A stretch of 64,000 nt of DNA, from contig DKFM01000004.1 of NCBI GenBank assembly GCA_002452815.1, forward strand, positions 1-64,000, written 5' to 3'. The notes below the pieces were generated by a model. The model was not told where the DNA came from, did not search any database, and saw nothing but the letters and a program-made list of their open reading frames with translations. The translations under genes were made by a program, and so were the position numbers. Below, one piece after another: positions 7,248 to 16,818 of this stretch. The DNA comes from Rhodobacteraceae bacterium UBA6796 (GTDB taxonomy: Bacteria; Pseudomonadota; Alphaproteobacteria; Rhodobacterales; Rhodobacteraceae). Every line of letters begins with the position of its first letter. The stretch's first letter is position 1.

Positions 7248-8310
7248 GGTTAGCCGCCGCCTCTCGGACGGCTCTAAGCGCGTGTATTTCTACGCGTGGC
7301 GCGGTGGGCCTCGGATCGAGGCGCAGCCCGGCACACCGGCTTTCGTGGCCGAATTCCAGAAGTTGACGGCTAGCCGAGACGATCCGTCCCGGCGTTACGC
7401 CGGAATGTTCCAGCAGCTGATCAACGACTACCAGCGCAGCCCCGCCTTCACGGATCTCGCCACCTCGACGCGGGAAGGATACGCGCGCCGCATCCGCAAG
7501 ATCGAAACGGAATATGGGGACATGCCGATTTCCGCGATCAACAGCCCGGCTTTTCGCGGTGACATCCTCGATTGGCGCGACAGGCTGGCCGAGAAGGGCG
7601 CGCGCGAGGCGGATTACACGTTTTCGGTGCTGGCGCGGATCCTGTCATGGGCGCATGACCGCCGCAGGATCCTGAACAACCCCGCAGAACGACCGGGGCG
7701 CCTGTCTCGCGGCAGCAGGGCGCATATCGTCTGGACAGATGCCGAGACCGAAGCCCTGATCGCCGCGGCGCAGCCGCATGTCGCCCTACCCTTCCGCATC
7801 GCCTTGGAGACCGGCCAGCGCGAGGGCGACATTCTGCGCCTGACGTGGGCGGCCTATGACGGCGCCAGGCTCATGGTGCGGCAAAGCAAGACCGGCGTGC
7901 ATCTGGCAATCCCGGTCACGGATGAGCTACGCAGCCTTCTAGACGCAGAGAAGGCGCGCCGTGGCTCTGCGTTGACGATCTGCACCACGTCGCGTGGTCG
8001 ACCCTGGACGCTGGATGGATACAAGACCAGCTTCGCCAAGGCCAAGGCGGCAGCAGAGATCGAGGGGCGGACATTTCACGACACCCGCGGCACGGCTGTG
8101 CTGCGTCTGGCACGCGCCGGCTGCAGCATTCCAGAGATCTATTCGATCACCGGGCATGACCCGAAATCAGCCGAGGCGATCCTCGCCAAGCACTATCTGA
8201 GCCGCGATTCTGCGCTGGCAATTTCGGCCGTGGCGAAGCTCGAAAAGCACAAGGCGAGAACGCAAACTGTAAACCGTCCTGTAAACGGTTCAGCAGACAA
8301 GCCCAAGTGA
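7219..8310 (+). CDS. Tyrosine recombinase integrase of the element
   Basis: This 363-residue phage-type integrase catalyses site-specific insertion and excision. The catalytic set is visible: Arg201 in ETGQREGD, Lys224 in QSKTG, His287 and Arg290 in FHDTRG, His313 in TGHDP and the nucleophile Tyr326 in AKHYLS. Residues about 75-160 form the core-binding domain and 1-60 the arm-binding region. GGAGG lies about 11 bases before the ATG. The stop lies 35 bases from the 3' end of a tRNA-Met gene, which is the expected attachment site. This marks the right boundary of the element. Confidence 0.95.
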   Translation: MRVVLKGLHKVSRRLSDGSKRVYFYAWRGGPRIEAQPGTPAFVAEFQKLTASRDDPSRRYAGMFQQLINDYQRSPAFTDLATSTREGYARRIRKIETEYGDMPISAINSPAFRGDILDWRDRLAEKGAREADYTFSVLARILSWAHDRRRILNNPAERPGRLSRGSRAHIVWTDAETEALIAAAQPHVALPFRIALETGQREGDILRLTWAAYDGARLMVRQSKTGVHLAIPVTDELRSLLDAEKARRGSALTICTTSRGRPWTLDGYKTSFAKAKAAAEIEGRTFHDTRGTAVLRLARAGCSIPEIYSITGHDPKSAEAILAKHYLSRDSALAISAVAKLEKHKARTQTVNRPVNGSADKPK

Positions 8311-8344
8311 CTTTGCGATCTTCTTTATAATAAAGGGTGGGAAG

Positions 8345-8421
8345 TGGTGGCGAGGGGGGGACTTGAACCCCCGACCCCGTGATTATGAGTCACGTGCTCT
8401 AACCAGCTGAGCTACCTAGCC
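8345..8421 (-). tRNA. tRNA-Met (CAT anticodon), probable attachment site
   Basis: The minus strand folds into a 77-nt cloverleaf with encoded CCA: GGCTAGG acceptor 5' arm (8421-8415), D arm with AGCTCAGCTGGTTAGAGC, anticodon loop CTCATAA, T arm GGGGGTTCAAGTCCCCC and 3' arm CCTCGCC. The anticodon CAT means elongator Met, although a lysidine-modified Ile tRNA cannot be excluded by eye. The acceptor stem has one mismatch, U4 opposite C69. The integrase gene abuts the 3' end, so the tRNA 3' half is probably part of the att core. Confidence 0.93.
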
Positions 8422-8567
8422 ATTGGTGCGGGTAGCTAAGGCAGAGCGCGCGGGGCGTCAAGGGCAGAATCAGAGAAATTTTGCGCCCGCGCGCGATCGG
8501 TGGGGCAACATGCCCGTTGGCCTTGCGCGGCGCGCAAGTTAGGTCTGGATCGGAAGGAGACCCGCCG

Positions 8568-10736
8568 ATGCATCCCACCCCCGCCCTGCCGCTGACGCGC
8601 GACATCGTTCTGATCGGCGGCGGCCACGCGCATGCGCTGGTATTGCGCATGTGGGGCATGGCGCCGCTGCCCGGCGTGCGGCTGACGGTGATCAACCCGC
8701 TGCCCACGGCGGCCTATTCGGGAATGCTGCCGGGCCATATTGCCGGGCATTACCCGCGCGCGGCACTGCAGCTGGATCTGGTGAAGCTGACGCGGCACGC
8801 GGGCGCGCGGCTGATCCTGGATCGGGCCTGCAGCATCGACCGCGCGGCGGGTCGGGTGCTTTTGGAAAACCGCGCGCCGGTCGGCTATGACATCGCCTCG
8901 ATCGACACCGGGATCACTGCGGAAATGCCGCAGATCCCGGGCTTTGCCGAACATGTCACACCGGCCAAGCCGCTCGACGCCTTTGCCGACGCATGGGAAC
9001 GGTTCGCCGCGCAGGCCCGGCCGGGCGCACCAATCGCGGTTGTGGGCGGCGGCGTGGCCGGGGTGGAACTGGCCCTTGCCTTCGCCCATCGGCTGCCCGA
9101 CGCCCGCGTCACGGTCTACGAGGCCGGCCCTGTCGCGCTGAGCGCCCTGGGGCGCGGCGCACGGGCGCGCATGGCCGCCCATTGCGCGCGGTTGGGCGTG
9201 CAGATCGAAACCGGCGCGCGGATGGTTGCGGCCAGGGCGGGCGCCGTGGTCTTGCAAGGCGGGCGCGAAGATCCGGCAGATTTCATTCTGGGCACGGGGG
9301 CGACCAAACCCGCGCCCTGGCTGGCCGACACCGGCCTTGCGCTGCACGAGGGGTTCGTGACTGTCAGCCCCAGCCTGCAAAGCTCGGACCCCGCGATCTT
9401 TGCCGCCGGGGACATCGCGCATCTGGGCTTTGCGCCGCGGCCAAAGGCGGGCGTCTATGCGGTGCGCGAGGCGCCGGTGCTGTTTGACAACCTGCGCGCG
9501 GCGGCCTCCGGCGGGGCCATGCGCGCCTATCGCCCGCAGCGCGATTACCTCAAGCTGATTTCCACAGGCGACAAGCACGCGGTGGCCGACAAATGGGGCC
9601 TGCCGCTGGATGGCGCCTGGCTGTGGCGCTGGAAGAACCGGATCGACCTGCGGTTCATGGAAAAGGTTCACGACCTGCCCGCGATGCCCAGCCCTGCCCT
9701 GCCGCGCGTCCATGCGCAGGGCATGGCCGAGGCACTGGGGCCGAAGCCGCTGTGCGGGGGCTGCGGGGCCAAGCTGGGCGCAGGCGCGCTGCGCAGCGTT
9801 CTGGGCACCCTGCCGCCGCCCGCCCGCGCCGATGTGCGGGCGGGCGCGGGCGACGATGCGGCGGTGCTGGACCATCCCGCCGGGGCGCAGGTCTTCACCA
9901 CCGATCATGTCCGCGCCTTCACCGAAGATCCGTGGCTGTTTGCGCGGATCACCGCGGTGCATGCCCTGGGCGACATCTGGGCGATGGGCGCGCAGCCACA
10001 GGCCGCGCTGGCGCAGGTCACCTTGCCGCGGATATCCGACGAACTGGCCGCGCGCACCCTGGCCGAGGTGCTGGCGGCAGCGGGCGGGGTGATCCGGGCC
10101 GCCGGGGCCGATCTGGTCGGCGGCCACACCAGCATCGGCGCAGAACTGAGCCTTGGCTTCGCGATCACCGGGCTGGCGGGCGCGCCCATTGGACAGGGGG
10201 GCGCGCAGCCCGGCGATGCGCTGATCCTGACCAAGCCCATAGGCAGCGGTGTGATCCTGGCGGCCGAGATGCAGAAAGCCGCGCCCGGCGATGCGGTGGC
10301 GGGGGCGCTGTCATCAATGGCGCGGCCGCTGGCGGCGGACTCGGCGATCCTTGCCCCGGTGGCCCATGCGATGACCGATGTGACGGGGTTCGGGCTGGCC
10401 GGGCATCTGCTGGGGATCTGCGCGGCTTCGGGGGTTGGCGCCACGCTGCAACTGGCCGATCTGCCGCTGCTGCCGGGGGCCGAGGATCTGGCCGCCGCGG
10501 GGCATGGGTCGAGCCTTCTGCCCGCGAATATCGCCGCCTGCGCGGGGCGGATCACCGCGCCGCCCGGCCCGCGGACAGAATTGCTTTACGATCCGCAAAC
10601 GGCGGGCGGATTGCTGGCCGCCGTGCCCGAGGGTCAAGCCGATGCGGTTCTGTCGGCCCTGCGCGCAGCGGGCGCCCCGGCGGCCCGGATCGGCACCCTT
10701 GTCGCCGGGGCGCCGATGTTGCGGGTCAGCGGGTAA
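8568..10736 (+). CDS. selD: Selenide, water dikinase fused to an FAD/NAD oxidoreductase
   Basis: This is a 722-residue two-domain protein. Residues about 1-350 form a pyridine nucleotide-disulfide/NDH-2-like oxidoreductase, with VLIGGGHAHA (FAD), VVGGGVAGVELA (NAD(P)) and AAGDIAHLG. Residues about 385-722 form SelD, which makes selenophosphate from selenide and ATP. The SelD active site is LCGGCGAKLG: Cys399 takes the place of the usual Cys/Sec and Lys402 the catalytic Lys. Such fusions are known in several bacterial groups; the N-terminal domain may reduce or deliver selenium. AAGGAG at 8554-8559 fixes the start. Its 3' end overlaps selU, convergent, by 11 bases. Confidence 0.93.
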   Translation: MHPTPALPLTRDIVLIGGGHAHALVLRMWGMAPLPGVRLTVINPLPTAAYSGMLPGHIAGHYPRAALQLDLVKLTRHAGARLILDRACSIDRAAGRVLLENRAPVGYDIASIDTGITAEMPQIPGFAEHVTPAKPLDAFADAWERFAAQARPGAPIAVVGGGVAGVELALAFAHRLPDARVTVYEAGPVALSALGRGARARMAAHCARLGVQIETGARMVAARAGAVVLQGGREDPADFILGTGATKPAPWLADTGLALHEGFVTVSPSLQSSDPAIFAAGDIAHLGFAPRPKAGVYAVREAPVLFDNLRAAASGGAMRAYRPQRDYLKLISTGDKHAVADKWGLPLDGAWLWRWKNRIDLRFMEKVHDLPAMPSPALPRVHAQGMAEALGPKPLCGGCGAKLGAGALRSVLGTLPPPARADVRAGAGDDAAVLDHPAGAQVFTTDHVRAFTEDPWLFARITAVHALGDIWAMGAQPQAALAQVTLPRISDELAARTLAEVLAAAGGVIRAAGADLVGGHTSIGAELSLGFAITGLAGAPIGQGGAQPGDALILTKPIGSGVILAAEMQKAAPGDAVAGALSSMARPLAADSAILAPVAHAMTDVTGFGLAGHLLGICAASGVGATLQLADLPLLPGAEDLAAAGHGSSLLPANIAACAGRITAPPGPRTELLYDPQTAGGLLAAVPEGQADAVLSALRAAGAPAARIGTLVAGAPMLRVSG

Positions 10737-11775
10737 CTAGCGCCTCGGCCGCGCCCACCACCCGGGCGGCAAGGTCGGGCAAGGCCTCGGGCGCAAGGCT
10801 TTGTACCGGCAGCGTCACCCCGTGCTGCACATGGCGCGCGCGGTGCTTTTCGTAGCGCGGGTCGTAGTGCCGGATCATCAGATCCTGCGCCAGCGCGGCC
10901 AGATCGCCCGCCGCGGCCCAGTCCTGCCACTGCGCGATCACCTCGGCCGCATGCAGGCGGCGCAGCTTGTCGATCAGCGCGGCCAGTTGCGCCGGGTCCG
11001 CCGCCACATCGGCATAGGCGCGCGCCAGATAGGCCGCGCGTTCGGGCGCGGCCACCTGCAGCTGCACCCGGGGCGCGGCACAGATCGCCGCCCAGATCCC
11101 CTTTGGCAGGTTCAGATCACCGATCCTGGAACTTTCCGCCTCCAGCAGCAGCACCCGGCCCGGATCGAGCGCCGCCAGCGCCTGCGCCAGACGCCCCTCG
11201 AACGCCTTCTGCGAGGGCTGCCCACCCGGCATCCCCCCGAAGATAGAGCCGCGATGATTGGCCAGTCCTTCCAGGTCGATCACCTGCGCGCCCTGCGCCG
11301 CTGCCGCCTGCAGGATCGCGGTTTTTGCGGCCCCCGTATTGCCGTCCAGCACCACGACAGACGGCAAGACCGGCGCGGCAACCGCCTCGACCACCAGCCG
11401 CCGCCAGGTCTTGTAACCACCCTCGACCAGTTCAGCCCGCCAGCCCACCTGCCGCAGGATGGTCGCGAAAGAGCCCGAGCGCTGCCCCCCGCGCCAGCAA
11501 TAGACCAGCGGGCGCCAGCCGCCGGGCTTGTCGGCCAGCGGCCCCAGCAGATGCGCCGCCGCATTGCGCGCGACCAGCGCCGCGCCGATCTTGCGCGCGT
11601 CGAAGGGGGAAACCTGCTTGTAGATCGTGCCGACCTCGGCGCGCTCGGCATCGTTCAGCACGGGCAGGTTGATCGCGCCGGGGATATGATCTTCGGCAAA
11701 TTCCGACGGGCTGCGCACGTCGATGATCGTATCGAAGCCCAGCGTGCCGACCTGCGCAATCCCGGTCAGCTGCAT
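10726..11775 (-). CDS. selU: tRNA 2-selenouridine synthase
   Basis: This 349-residue SelU/MnmH enzyme replaces sulphur by selenium at the wobble 2-thiouridine of Lys, Glu and Gln tRNAs, using selenophosphate from SelD. The N-terminal rhodanese domain carries the catalytic Cys93 in VYCWRGGQRS. A P-loop-like domain follows (GNTGAAKT, 145-152, with Ala where Gly is usual). The ATG at 11775 overlaps the stop of the L,D-transpeptidase (TGATG), so it is co-transcribed with that gene. It is convergent with selD and overlaps it. Confidence 0.92.
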   Translation of the reverse strand: MQLTGIAQVGTLGFDTIIDVRSPSEFAEDHIPGAINLPVLNDAERAEVGTIYKQVSPFDARKIGAALVARNAAAHLLGPLADKPGGWRPLVYCWRGGQRSGSFATILRQVGWRAELVEGGYKTWRRLVVEAVAAPVLPSVVVLDGNTGAAKTAILQAAAAQGAQVIDLEGLANHRGSIFGGMPGGQPSQKAFEGRLAQALAALDPGRVLLLEAESSRIGDLNLPKGIWAAICAAPRVQLQVAAPERAAYLARAYADVAADPAQLAALIDKLRRLHAAEVIAQWQDWAAAGDLAALAQDLMIRHYDPRYEKHRARHVQHGVTLPVQSLAPEALPDLAARVVGAAEALVTR

Positions 11776-12368
11776 CAATAGACCGTGACGGGCGTGCCCA
11801 GTTCGATCTGATCGTAAAGCGCGATCACATGGTCATTGACCATCCGCAGGCACCCGTTCGAAACCGCATGCCCGATCGAGCTTGGCTCGGTCGTGCCGTG
11901 AATGCGGATCGCGGTGTCGTGGCCATTCTGATACAGATACATCGCCCGCGCACCCAGCGGGTTTTTCGGCCCGCCCGGCATGCCGTTTTCAGCATAGCGC
12001 GCGTAATGTTCGGGGCTGCGCTGCACCATTTCCGGCGTGGGTTTCCAGCTCGGCCATTCGACCTTGCGCCCGACCACCGCCTGACCGCGGAATTTCAGCT
12101 CGCCCTTGCCCACCGCGACGCCATAACGCATCGCCCGACCCGGTGCGACGATGTGGTAGAGGAAAAACTTGTCCGACACGATGATGAGCGACCCAACCGC
12201 CAGATCTTTGCGAACCCGCACTTCGGTGGGATAGAACTGCGGCGCGATCGGCCATTTCGGCGCTTCGGGCGCCGTCGCAGGCGCCTTTGCGGCCTGCGTC
12301 AGGCCGACCGAGGGTGCGGCCAGGACCGGCAGGGCGGCAAGCGTGGTGACAAAAGCGCGGCGGTTCAT
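11775..12368 (-). CDS. L,D-transpeptidase (YkuD domain)
   Basis: This 197-residue exported protein has an N-terminal signal of Tat-like character (MNRRAFVTTLAALPVLAAP) and a YkuD catalytic domain. The signature is IHGTTEPSSIG then SNGCLRM, with catalytic Cys173 and His157. These enzymes make 3-3 cross-links in peptidoglycan or anchor proteins to it. GGAG ahead of the ATG at 12368 supports the start; a longer frame upstream would mask the signal peptide. It is translationally coupled to selU, with no obvious functional link. Confidence 0.9.
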   Translation of the reverse strand: MNRRAFVTTLAALPVLAAPSVGLTQAAKAPATAPEAPKWPIAPQFYPTEVRVRKDLAVGSLIIVSDKFFLYHIVAPGRAMRYGVAVGKGELKFRGQAVVGRKVEWPSWKPTPEMVQRSPEHYARYAENGMPGGPKNPLGARAMYLYQNGHDTAIRIHGTTEPSSIGHAVSNGCLRMVNDHVIALYDQIELGTPVTVY

Positions 12369-12477
12369 GCGGATCTCCGGGTTACGTTGCTGCAAGGCTA
12401 GCAAACACCCTGTCACCACTCAACCGCCAAAGCGGGCGCGAGTTCCCCCGCGCCCCGCAATTTTTCTTGAATCCGGC

Positions 12478-12687
12478 TTACTTGCCTTCGAAGGCGCAGC
12501 CGGTCTTGAAGCCCAGGGCCGCAAAAATTTTCGCCGCCGGGCAGAAGCCGGTGAACGCCGATTGCAGCAGGTTGGCGCCGATGAACACGGTGAACCACAT
12601 GAAATAGGGCGACACGAACTGGGTCAGCAGAACGCTGATCAGAACCATCGCACCGGCGAAAGCGAACATGATACGGTCGAGCGACAT
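12478..12687 (-). CDS. DUF2892 / YgaP-type small membrane protein
   Basis: This 69-residue protein begins MSLDRIMFAFAGAM, has two hydrophobic spans (about 7-25 and 28-45) and a Cys pair in GFCPAAKIF and KTGCAF. This is the common DUF2892 inner-membrane protein; related sequences are fused to rhodanese in YgaP. I chose the ATG at 12687 because GGAGAC precedes it; the longer frame to 12966 has no support. It is divergent from the copper ATPase. Confidence 0.82.
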   Translation of the reverse strand: MSLDRIMFAFAGAMVLISVLLTQFVSPYFMWFTVFIGANLLQSAFTGFCPAAKIFAALGFKTGCAFEGK

Positions 12688-12824
12688 GGAAAGTCTCCGA
12701 AATGGGTTGGTTTGCCTTGCCGCCGAGGTAGCATTGGCGCCGCTCAAATTCAAGTTCGCGAATGTCTGCGCGTGGCATTGACCCGGCGCGCGATGCGGCC
12801 AAGTTAGGGGCAAAGGAGACTGCC

Positions 12825-15284
12825 ATGACCGATGCCCCGCTGCCCGACACCGCGCATACCACTTTCGTGATCGACGGGATGCATTGTGGCGCCTGCACGG
12901 GGCGGGTCGAACGCGCGCTTGCGGCAGAGCCGGGCGTGGTGTCGGCCGCGGCCAACCTGATGGCACGATCGGCGCGGGTCGAGTTCACCGCCCCGGCCAC
13001 GCCCGCCAGCCTTGCCGCCGCGCTGGAGCGCGCGGGCTATCCGGTCAGCACCGCCGAGGCGCGGCTGGATATCGAGGGGATGACCTGCGCCAGCTGCGCA
13101 GGCCGGGTCGAGCGTGCGCTGACCGCCACGCCCGGCGTGATTTCGGCCGCCGTCAATCTGGCGACGCAATCGGCCACGGTGGGTTATGCGCAGGGCACGG
13201 TGGCGCCCTCGGAACTGGCGCAGGTGGTCACGGCGGCGGGCTACCCCGCGCGGGTGCAGGCACAGGGCGCGGCCCCTGCCCCGGTGGCCGACCGGCAGGC
13301 CGCCGAGACAGCGCGACTGAAGCGCGCGGTCCTGATCTCGGCCGTGCTGACCGCGCCGGTCTTTGTCCTGGCGATGGGCGCGCACATGATCCCGGGCTTT
13401 CACCACTGGATCGCGCGCACCATCGGCGAACCCGCAAGCTGGTGGATACAGTTCGTTCTGACCGCGCTGGTGCTGGCCTTCCCGGGCCGGATCTTCCTGC
13501 GGCTGGGCATCCCCGCCCTGCTGCGCGGCGCGCCCGAGATGAATTCGCTGGTGGCGATGGGGGCCTTGGCGGCCTTCCTTTATTCGGCGGTCGTGGTGCT
13601 GGCCCCGGGTCTGGTGCCGCCGCAATCGCGCGAGGTCTATTTCGAGGCCGCCGCCGTGATCGTCACCCTGATCTTGCTGGGCCGCTGGCTGGAGGCGCGC
13701 GCCAAGGGCCGCGCGGGCGAGGCGATCTCGCGGCTTGTCGGGCTGCGCCCGGCCACCGCGCGGGTCGAACGCGCCTCGGGCGTGGTCGAACTGCCGGTCG
13801 AGGAACTGGCACCGGGCGACATCGTGCTGCTGGCCCCGGGCGAACGGGTTGCGGTGGACGGCGAGGTGACCGAGGGCCACGGCTGGATCGACGAATCCAT
13901 GCTGACCGGCGAACCCGTGCCGGTCGAGAAAACCCCCGGCGCCAAGATCACCGGCGGCACGGTGAACGGGCAATCCGCGCTCAGCTTCCGCGTCACCGCG
14001 ACCGGCGCCGACACGGTGTTGTCGCGGATCATCGCGCTGGTGGCCGAGGCGCAGGGCGGCAAGCTGCCGGTGCAGGCGCTGGTCGACAAGATCACGCGCG
14101 TCTTCGTGCCCGCGGTGATGGGGCTGTCGCTGCTGACCTTCGCCATCTGGATGCTGGCCGGACAAGGATTCACCCATGCGCTGATCGCGGCGATTTCGGT
14201 GATGATCATCGCCTGCCCCTGCGCGATGGGACTGGCGACGCCGGTCTCGATCCTGGTGGGCACCGGGCGCGGCGCCGAACTCGGCCTGCTGTTTCGCCGC
14301 GGCGATGCGCTGCAACGGCTGGCCGAGATTGAAATCGTCGCCTTCGACAAGACCGGCACCCTGACCGAGGGCCGCCCCGCGCTGACCGATCTGATCCCCG
14401 CAGCCCCCGGCTTCGCCCCTGACGAGCTGCTGGGCATGGCCGCCGGGGCCGAGGCGCGCTCGGAACATCCGCTGGCGCAGGCGCTCTTGGCGGCGGCGGC
14501 GGATCGCGGCGTCCCCCCCGCGCCCGCGCGCCGGGTCAAGGCGCTGCCCGGCCGCGGGCTTTCGGCCGAGGTGGGCGGTCGCGCCGTCCTGCTGGGCAAT
14601 ACCCGCGCGATGACAGAGGCCGGCGTCGAAACCGCGCTGCTCGCCCCCGCCGCACAGGCGCTGGCGGGCGAGGGCAAGACCCCGATCTGGCTGGCCGTCG
14701 ACGGGCAGCTTGCGGCGCTGTTGGCGGTTTCCGACCCGCTGAAGAAATATGCCCATGATGCGGTGGCGGCGTTGCAATATGACGGGGTCGAGGTGGCGCT
14801 GATCTCGGGCGACACGCGGGCCACGGCGCAGGCGGTCGGGCGCGAGCTGGGCATCCTGCGCGTGGTGGCCGAGGTGCTGCCAGAAGGCAAGGTCGATGCC
14901 GTGCGCGACCTGCACGCCCGCGGCGCGGTGGCCTTTGTGGGCGACGGTATCAACGACGCGCCCGCGCTGGCCGCGGCGGATGTCGGCATCGCCATCGGCA
15001 CCGGCACCGATGTCGCGATCGAGGCAGCCGAGGTGGTGCTGATGCAGGGCGATCCGCAGGGCGTGGCGCGCGCCTATGCGCTGTCGCGCGCGACGATGCG
15101 CAACATCAAGCAGAACCTGTTCTGGGCCTTTGCCTACAACACCGCGCTGATCCCCGTGGCGATGGGGGTGCTGGTGCCCTTTGGCGGCCCCGGCTTGTCG
15201 CCGATGCTGGCTGCGGGCGCGATGGCGTTCTCGTCGGTCTTCGTGGTGACGAACGCACTGCGGCTGCGGCGCGCAGGGGGCTGA
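12825..15284 (+). CDS. copA: Copper-exporting P1B-type ATPase
   Basis: This 819-residue ATPase pumps Cu(I) out of the cytoplasm. It has two N-terminal metal-binding domains with GMHCGACT (Cys21, Cys24) and GMTCASCA (Cys88, Cys91), then eight predicted membrane spans. The actuator TGEPVP, the transport motif CPC (464-466), the phosphorylation motif DKTGT (Asp508) and GDGINDAPAL are all present. The C-terminal AYNTALIP and GAMAFSS motifs fit Cu(I) specificity. AAGGAG precedes the ATG at 12825. It is distinct from ccoI at 38711: this is probably the detoxifying pump, ccoI the oxidase-assembly pump. Confidence 0.93.
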   Translation: MTDAPLPDTAHTTFVIDGMHCGACTGRVERALAAEPGVVSAAANLMARSARVEFTAPATPASLAAALERAGYPVSTAEARLDIEGMTCASCAGRVERALTATPGVISAAVNLATQSATVGYAQGTVAPSELAQVVTAAGYPARVQAQGAAPAPVADRQAAETARLKRAVLISAVLTAPVFVLAMGAHMIPGFHHWIARTIGEPASWWIQFVLTALVLAFPGRIFLRLGIPALLRGAPEMNSLVAMGALAAFLYSAVVVLAPGLVPPQSREVYFEAAAVIVTLILLGRWLEARAKGRAGEAISRLVGLRPATARVERASGVVELPVEELAPGDIVLLAPGERVAVDGEVTEGHGWIDESMLTGEPVPVEKTPGAKITGGTVNGQSALSFRVTATGADTVLSRIIALVAEAQGGKLPVQALVDKITRVFVPAVMGLSLLTFAIWMLAGQGFTHALIAAISVMIIACPCAMGLATPVSILVGTGRGAELGLLFRRGDALQRLAEIEIVAFDKTGTLTEGRPALTDLIPAAPGFAPDELLGMAAGAEARSEHPLAQALLAAAADRGVPPAPARRVKALPGRGLSAEVGGRAVLLGNTRAMTEAGVETALLAPAAQALAGEGKTPIWLAVDGQLAALLAVSDPLKKYAHDAVAALQYDGVEVALISGDTRATAQAVGRELGILRVVAEVLPEGKVDAVRDLHARGAVAFVGDGINDAPALAAADVGIAIGTGTDVAIEAAEVVLMQGDPQGVARAYALSRATMRNIKQNLFWAFAYNTALIPVAMGVLVPFGGPGLSPMLAAGAMAFSSVFVVTNALRLRRAGG

Positions 15285-15307
15285 GGGCGGGGGGCTGAGG
15301 CGGCAGC

Positions 15308-16789
15308 TCAGAACGCCATCGTCGCGGCCACGGCGCGCTGCCAGCGGGCGTATTTCGCGCTGCGTTCCGCCTCGGGCATCGCGGGGTCGAAGCGCCGTTC
15401 CAGCGCCCAGGTCGCGGCGAAATCCGCAGGGCCGGGGCAGATCCCCAGACGATAGCCCGCCAGCCACGCCGCCCCAAGCGCCGTGGTCTCGGTCACCACC
15501 GGGCGATCCACCGGCGCGCCCAGAATATCGGCCAGAAACTGCATCGTCCAATCGCTGGACGCCATGCCGCCATCGACGCGCAGCACGGTGTCCGACCCCT
15601 CGCCACCGCCCGCCGCCGCCCAGTCCGCGCGCATCGCGGCCCACAGATCGCGGGTCTGATAGCCCACAGATTCCAGCGCCGCGCGCGCCATCTCGGCCCG
15701 GCCGGAATTGCGCGTCAGCCCCAGCACCGCACCGCGCGTCTCGGGGCGCCAGTAAGGCGCGCCAAGCCCGGTGAAGGCGGGCACGATCACCACGCCCTGC
15801 GCGGGGTCCGCCGCCTCGGCCAAGGCCTGCGTCTGGCTGGCCGTTTCAATCAACCCCAGCCCATCGCGCAGCCATTGCACCACCGCCCCCGCGATGAAGA
15901 TCGACCCTTCCAGCGCATAGCTCACCTGCCCGTCCAGCCGATATGCGATAGTCGAAAGCAGCCGATGCCCCGAGGCCACCCGCCGCGCGCCCGTATTCAT
16001 CAGCGCGAAACACCCGGTGCCATAGGTCGATTTCATCATGCCCGGCGCAAAACAGGCCTGCCCCATCGTCGCCGCCTGCTGATCGCCCGCCACCCCGGCA
16101 ATCGGGATCGCCCGGCCGAAATGCGCCGGGTCGGTCGTGCCGAAATCATCGGCGCAATCGCGCACCTCGGGCAACAGCGCTGCGGGCACGCCGAACAGGC
16201 GGCACAGATCGGCGTCCCACTGCCCGCGCCCGATGTCATATAGCATCGTGCGCGCGGCATTGGTGGCATCCGTGACATGCACCCGCCCGCCGGTCAGCCG
16301 CCAGATCAGAAACGCGTCGATCGTGCCGAAGGCCAGTGCGCCCGCTTCGGCCTGCGCGCGCGCACCCGGCACGCTGTCCAGAATCCAGCCGATTTTGGTG
16401 GCCGAGAAATACGGGTCCAGCAGCAGCCCGGTCTTGAAGCTGACCTCGGGGCCATGGCCGCTGGCGGCCAGCGCGGCGCAGGTGTCTGCGGTGCGCCGGT
16501 CCTGCCAGACGATCGCATTATGGATCGGCCTCCCCGTCGCGCGATCCCAGATCACCACGGTTTCGCGCTGATTGGTGATGCCGATGGCGGCGGTCCGATC
16601 CGTCACGACCTTGCGCGCGCAGGCCAGCGTGGTCTGCCAGATCGCCTGCGGGTCATGCTCGACCCAGCCCGGCGCGGGATAGATCTGCGGAAACTCCTGC
16701 TGCGCCACCGCCTGCACCCGCAGGTCCGCGCCAAAGCGGATCGCCCGCGACGAGGTCGTGCCCTGATCGAGCGCCACGATATCGGTCAT
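15308..16789 (-). CDS. glpK: Glycerol kinase
   Basis: This 493-residue FGGY-family kinase phosphorylates glycerol to sn-glycerol 3-phosphate in the cytoplasm. The N-terminus [15 protein letters not shown] carries the ATP-binding DQGTTSSR motif. [20 protein letters not shown] and GVAGDQQAA are typical GlpK stretches. GGAGGAGG upstream fixes the ATG at 16789. It follows glpD by 29 bases, so the two form a glpDK operon. Length is normal for the family and no damage is seen. Confidence 0.96.
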   Translation of the reverse strand: MTDIVALDQGTTSSRAIRFGADLRVQAVAQQEFPQIYPAPGWVEHDPQAIWQTTLACARKVVTDRTAAIGITNQRETVVIWDRATGRPIHNAIVWQDRRTADTCAALAASGHGPEVSFKTGLLLDPYFSATKIGWILDSVPGARAQAEAGALAFGTIDAFLIWRLTGGRVHVTDATNAARTMLYDIGRGQWDADLCRLFGVPAALLPEVRDCADDFGTTDPAHFGRAIPIAGVAGDQQAATMGQACFAPGMMKSTYGTGCFALMNTGARRVASGHRLLSTIAYRLDGQVSYALEGSIFIAGAVVQWLRDGLGLIETASQTQALAEAADPAQGVVIVPAFTGLGAPYWRPETRGAVLGLTRNSGRAEMARAALESVGYQTRDLWAAMRADWAAAGGGEGSDTVLRVDGGMASSDWTMQFLADILGAPVDRPVVTETTALGAAWLAGYRLGICPGPADFAATWALERRFDPAMPEAERSAKYARWQRAVAATMAF

Positions 16790-16818
16790 GCTGTCCTCCT
16801 CCGGCCCAGACTGCCCGC

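Noticed and set aside
1..8345. Second copy of the tRNA 3' end as left attachment site
   Set aside because: No matching repeat of the tRNA 3' half was seen in bases 1-8344; the left end must lie outside the window.
9750..9770. Possible selenocysteine (TGA) in the SelD active site
   Set aside because: The frame reads TGC for the active-site Cys; there is no in-frame TGA.
12825..15284. The copper ATPase as the cbb3 assembly pump CcoI
   Set aside because: A better CcoI candidate, inside ccoGHIS, lies at 38711-40942, and the 12825 gene has two metal-binding domains and Cu-efflux motifs.
12804..15644. A minus-strand open frame of over 900 codons opposite the copper ATPase
   Set aside because: The plus strand encodes an intact copper ATPase with all motifs; the antisense frame is low-complexity and meaningless.
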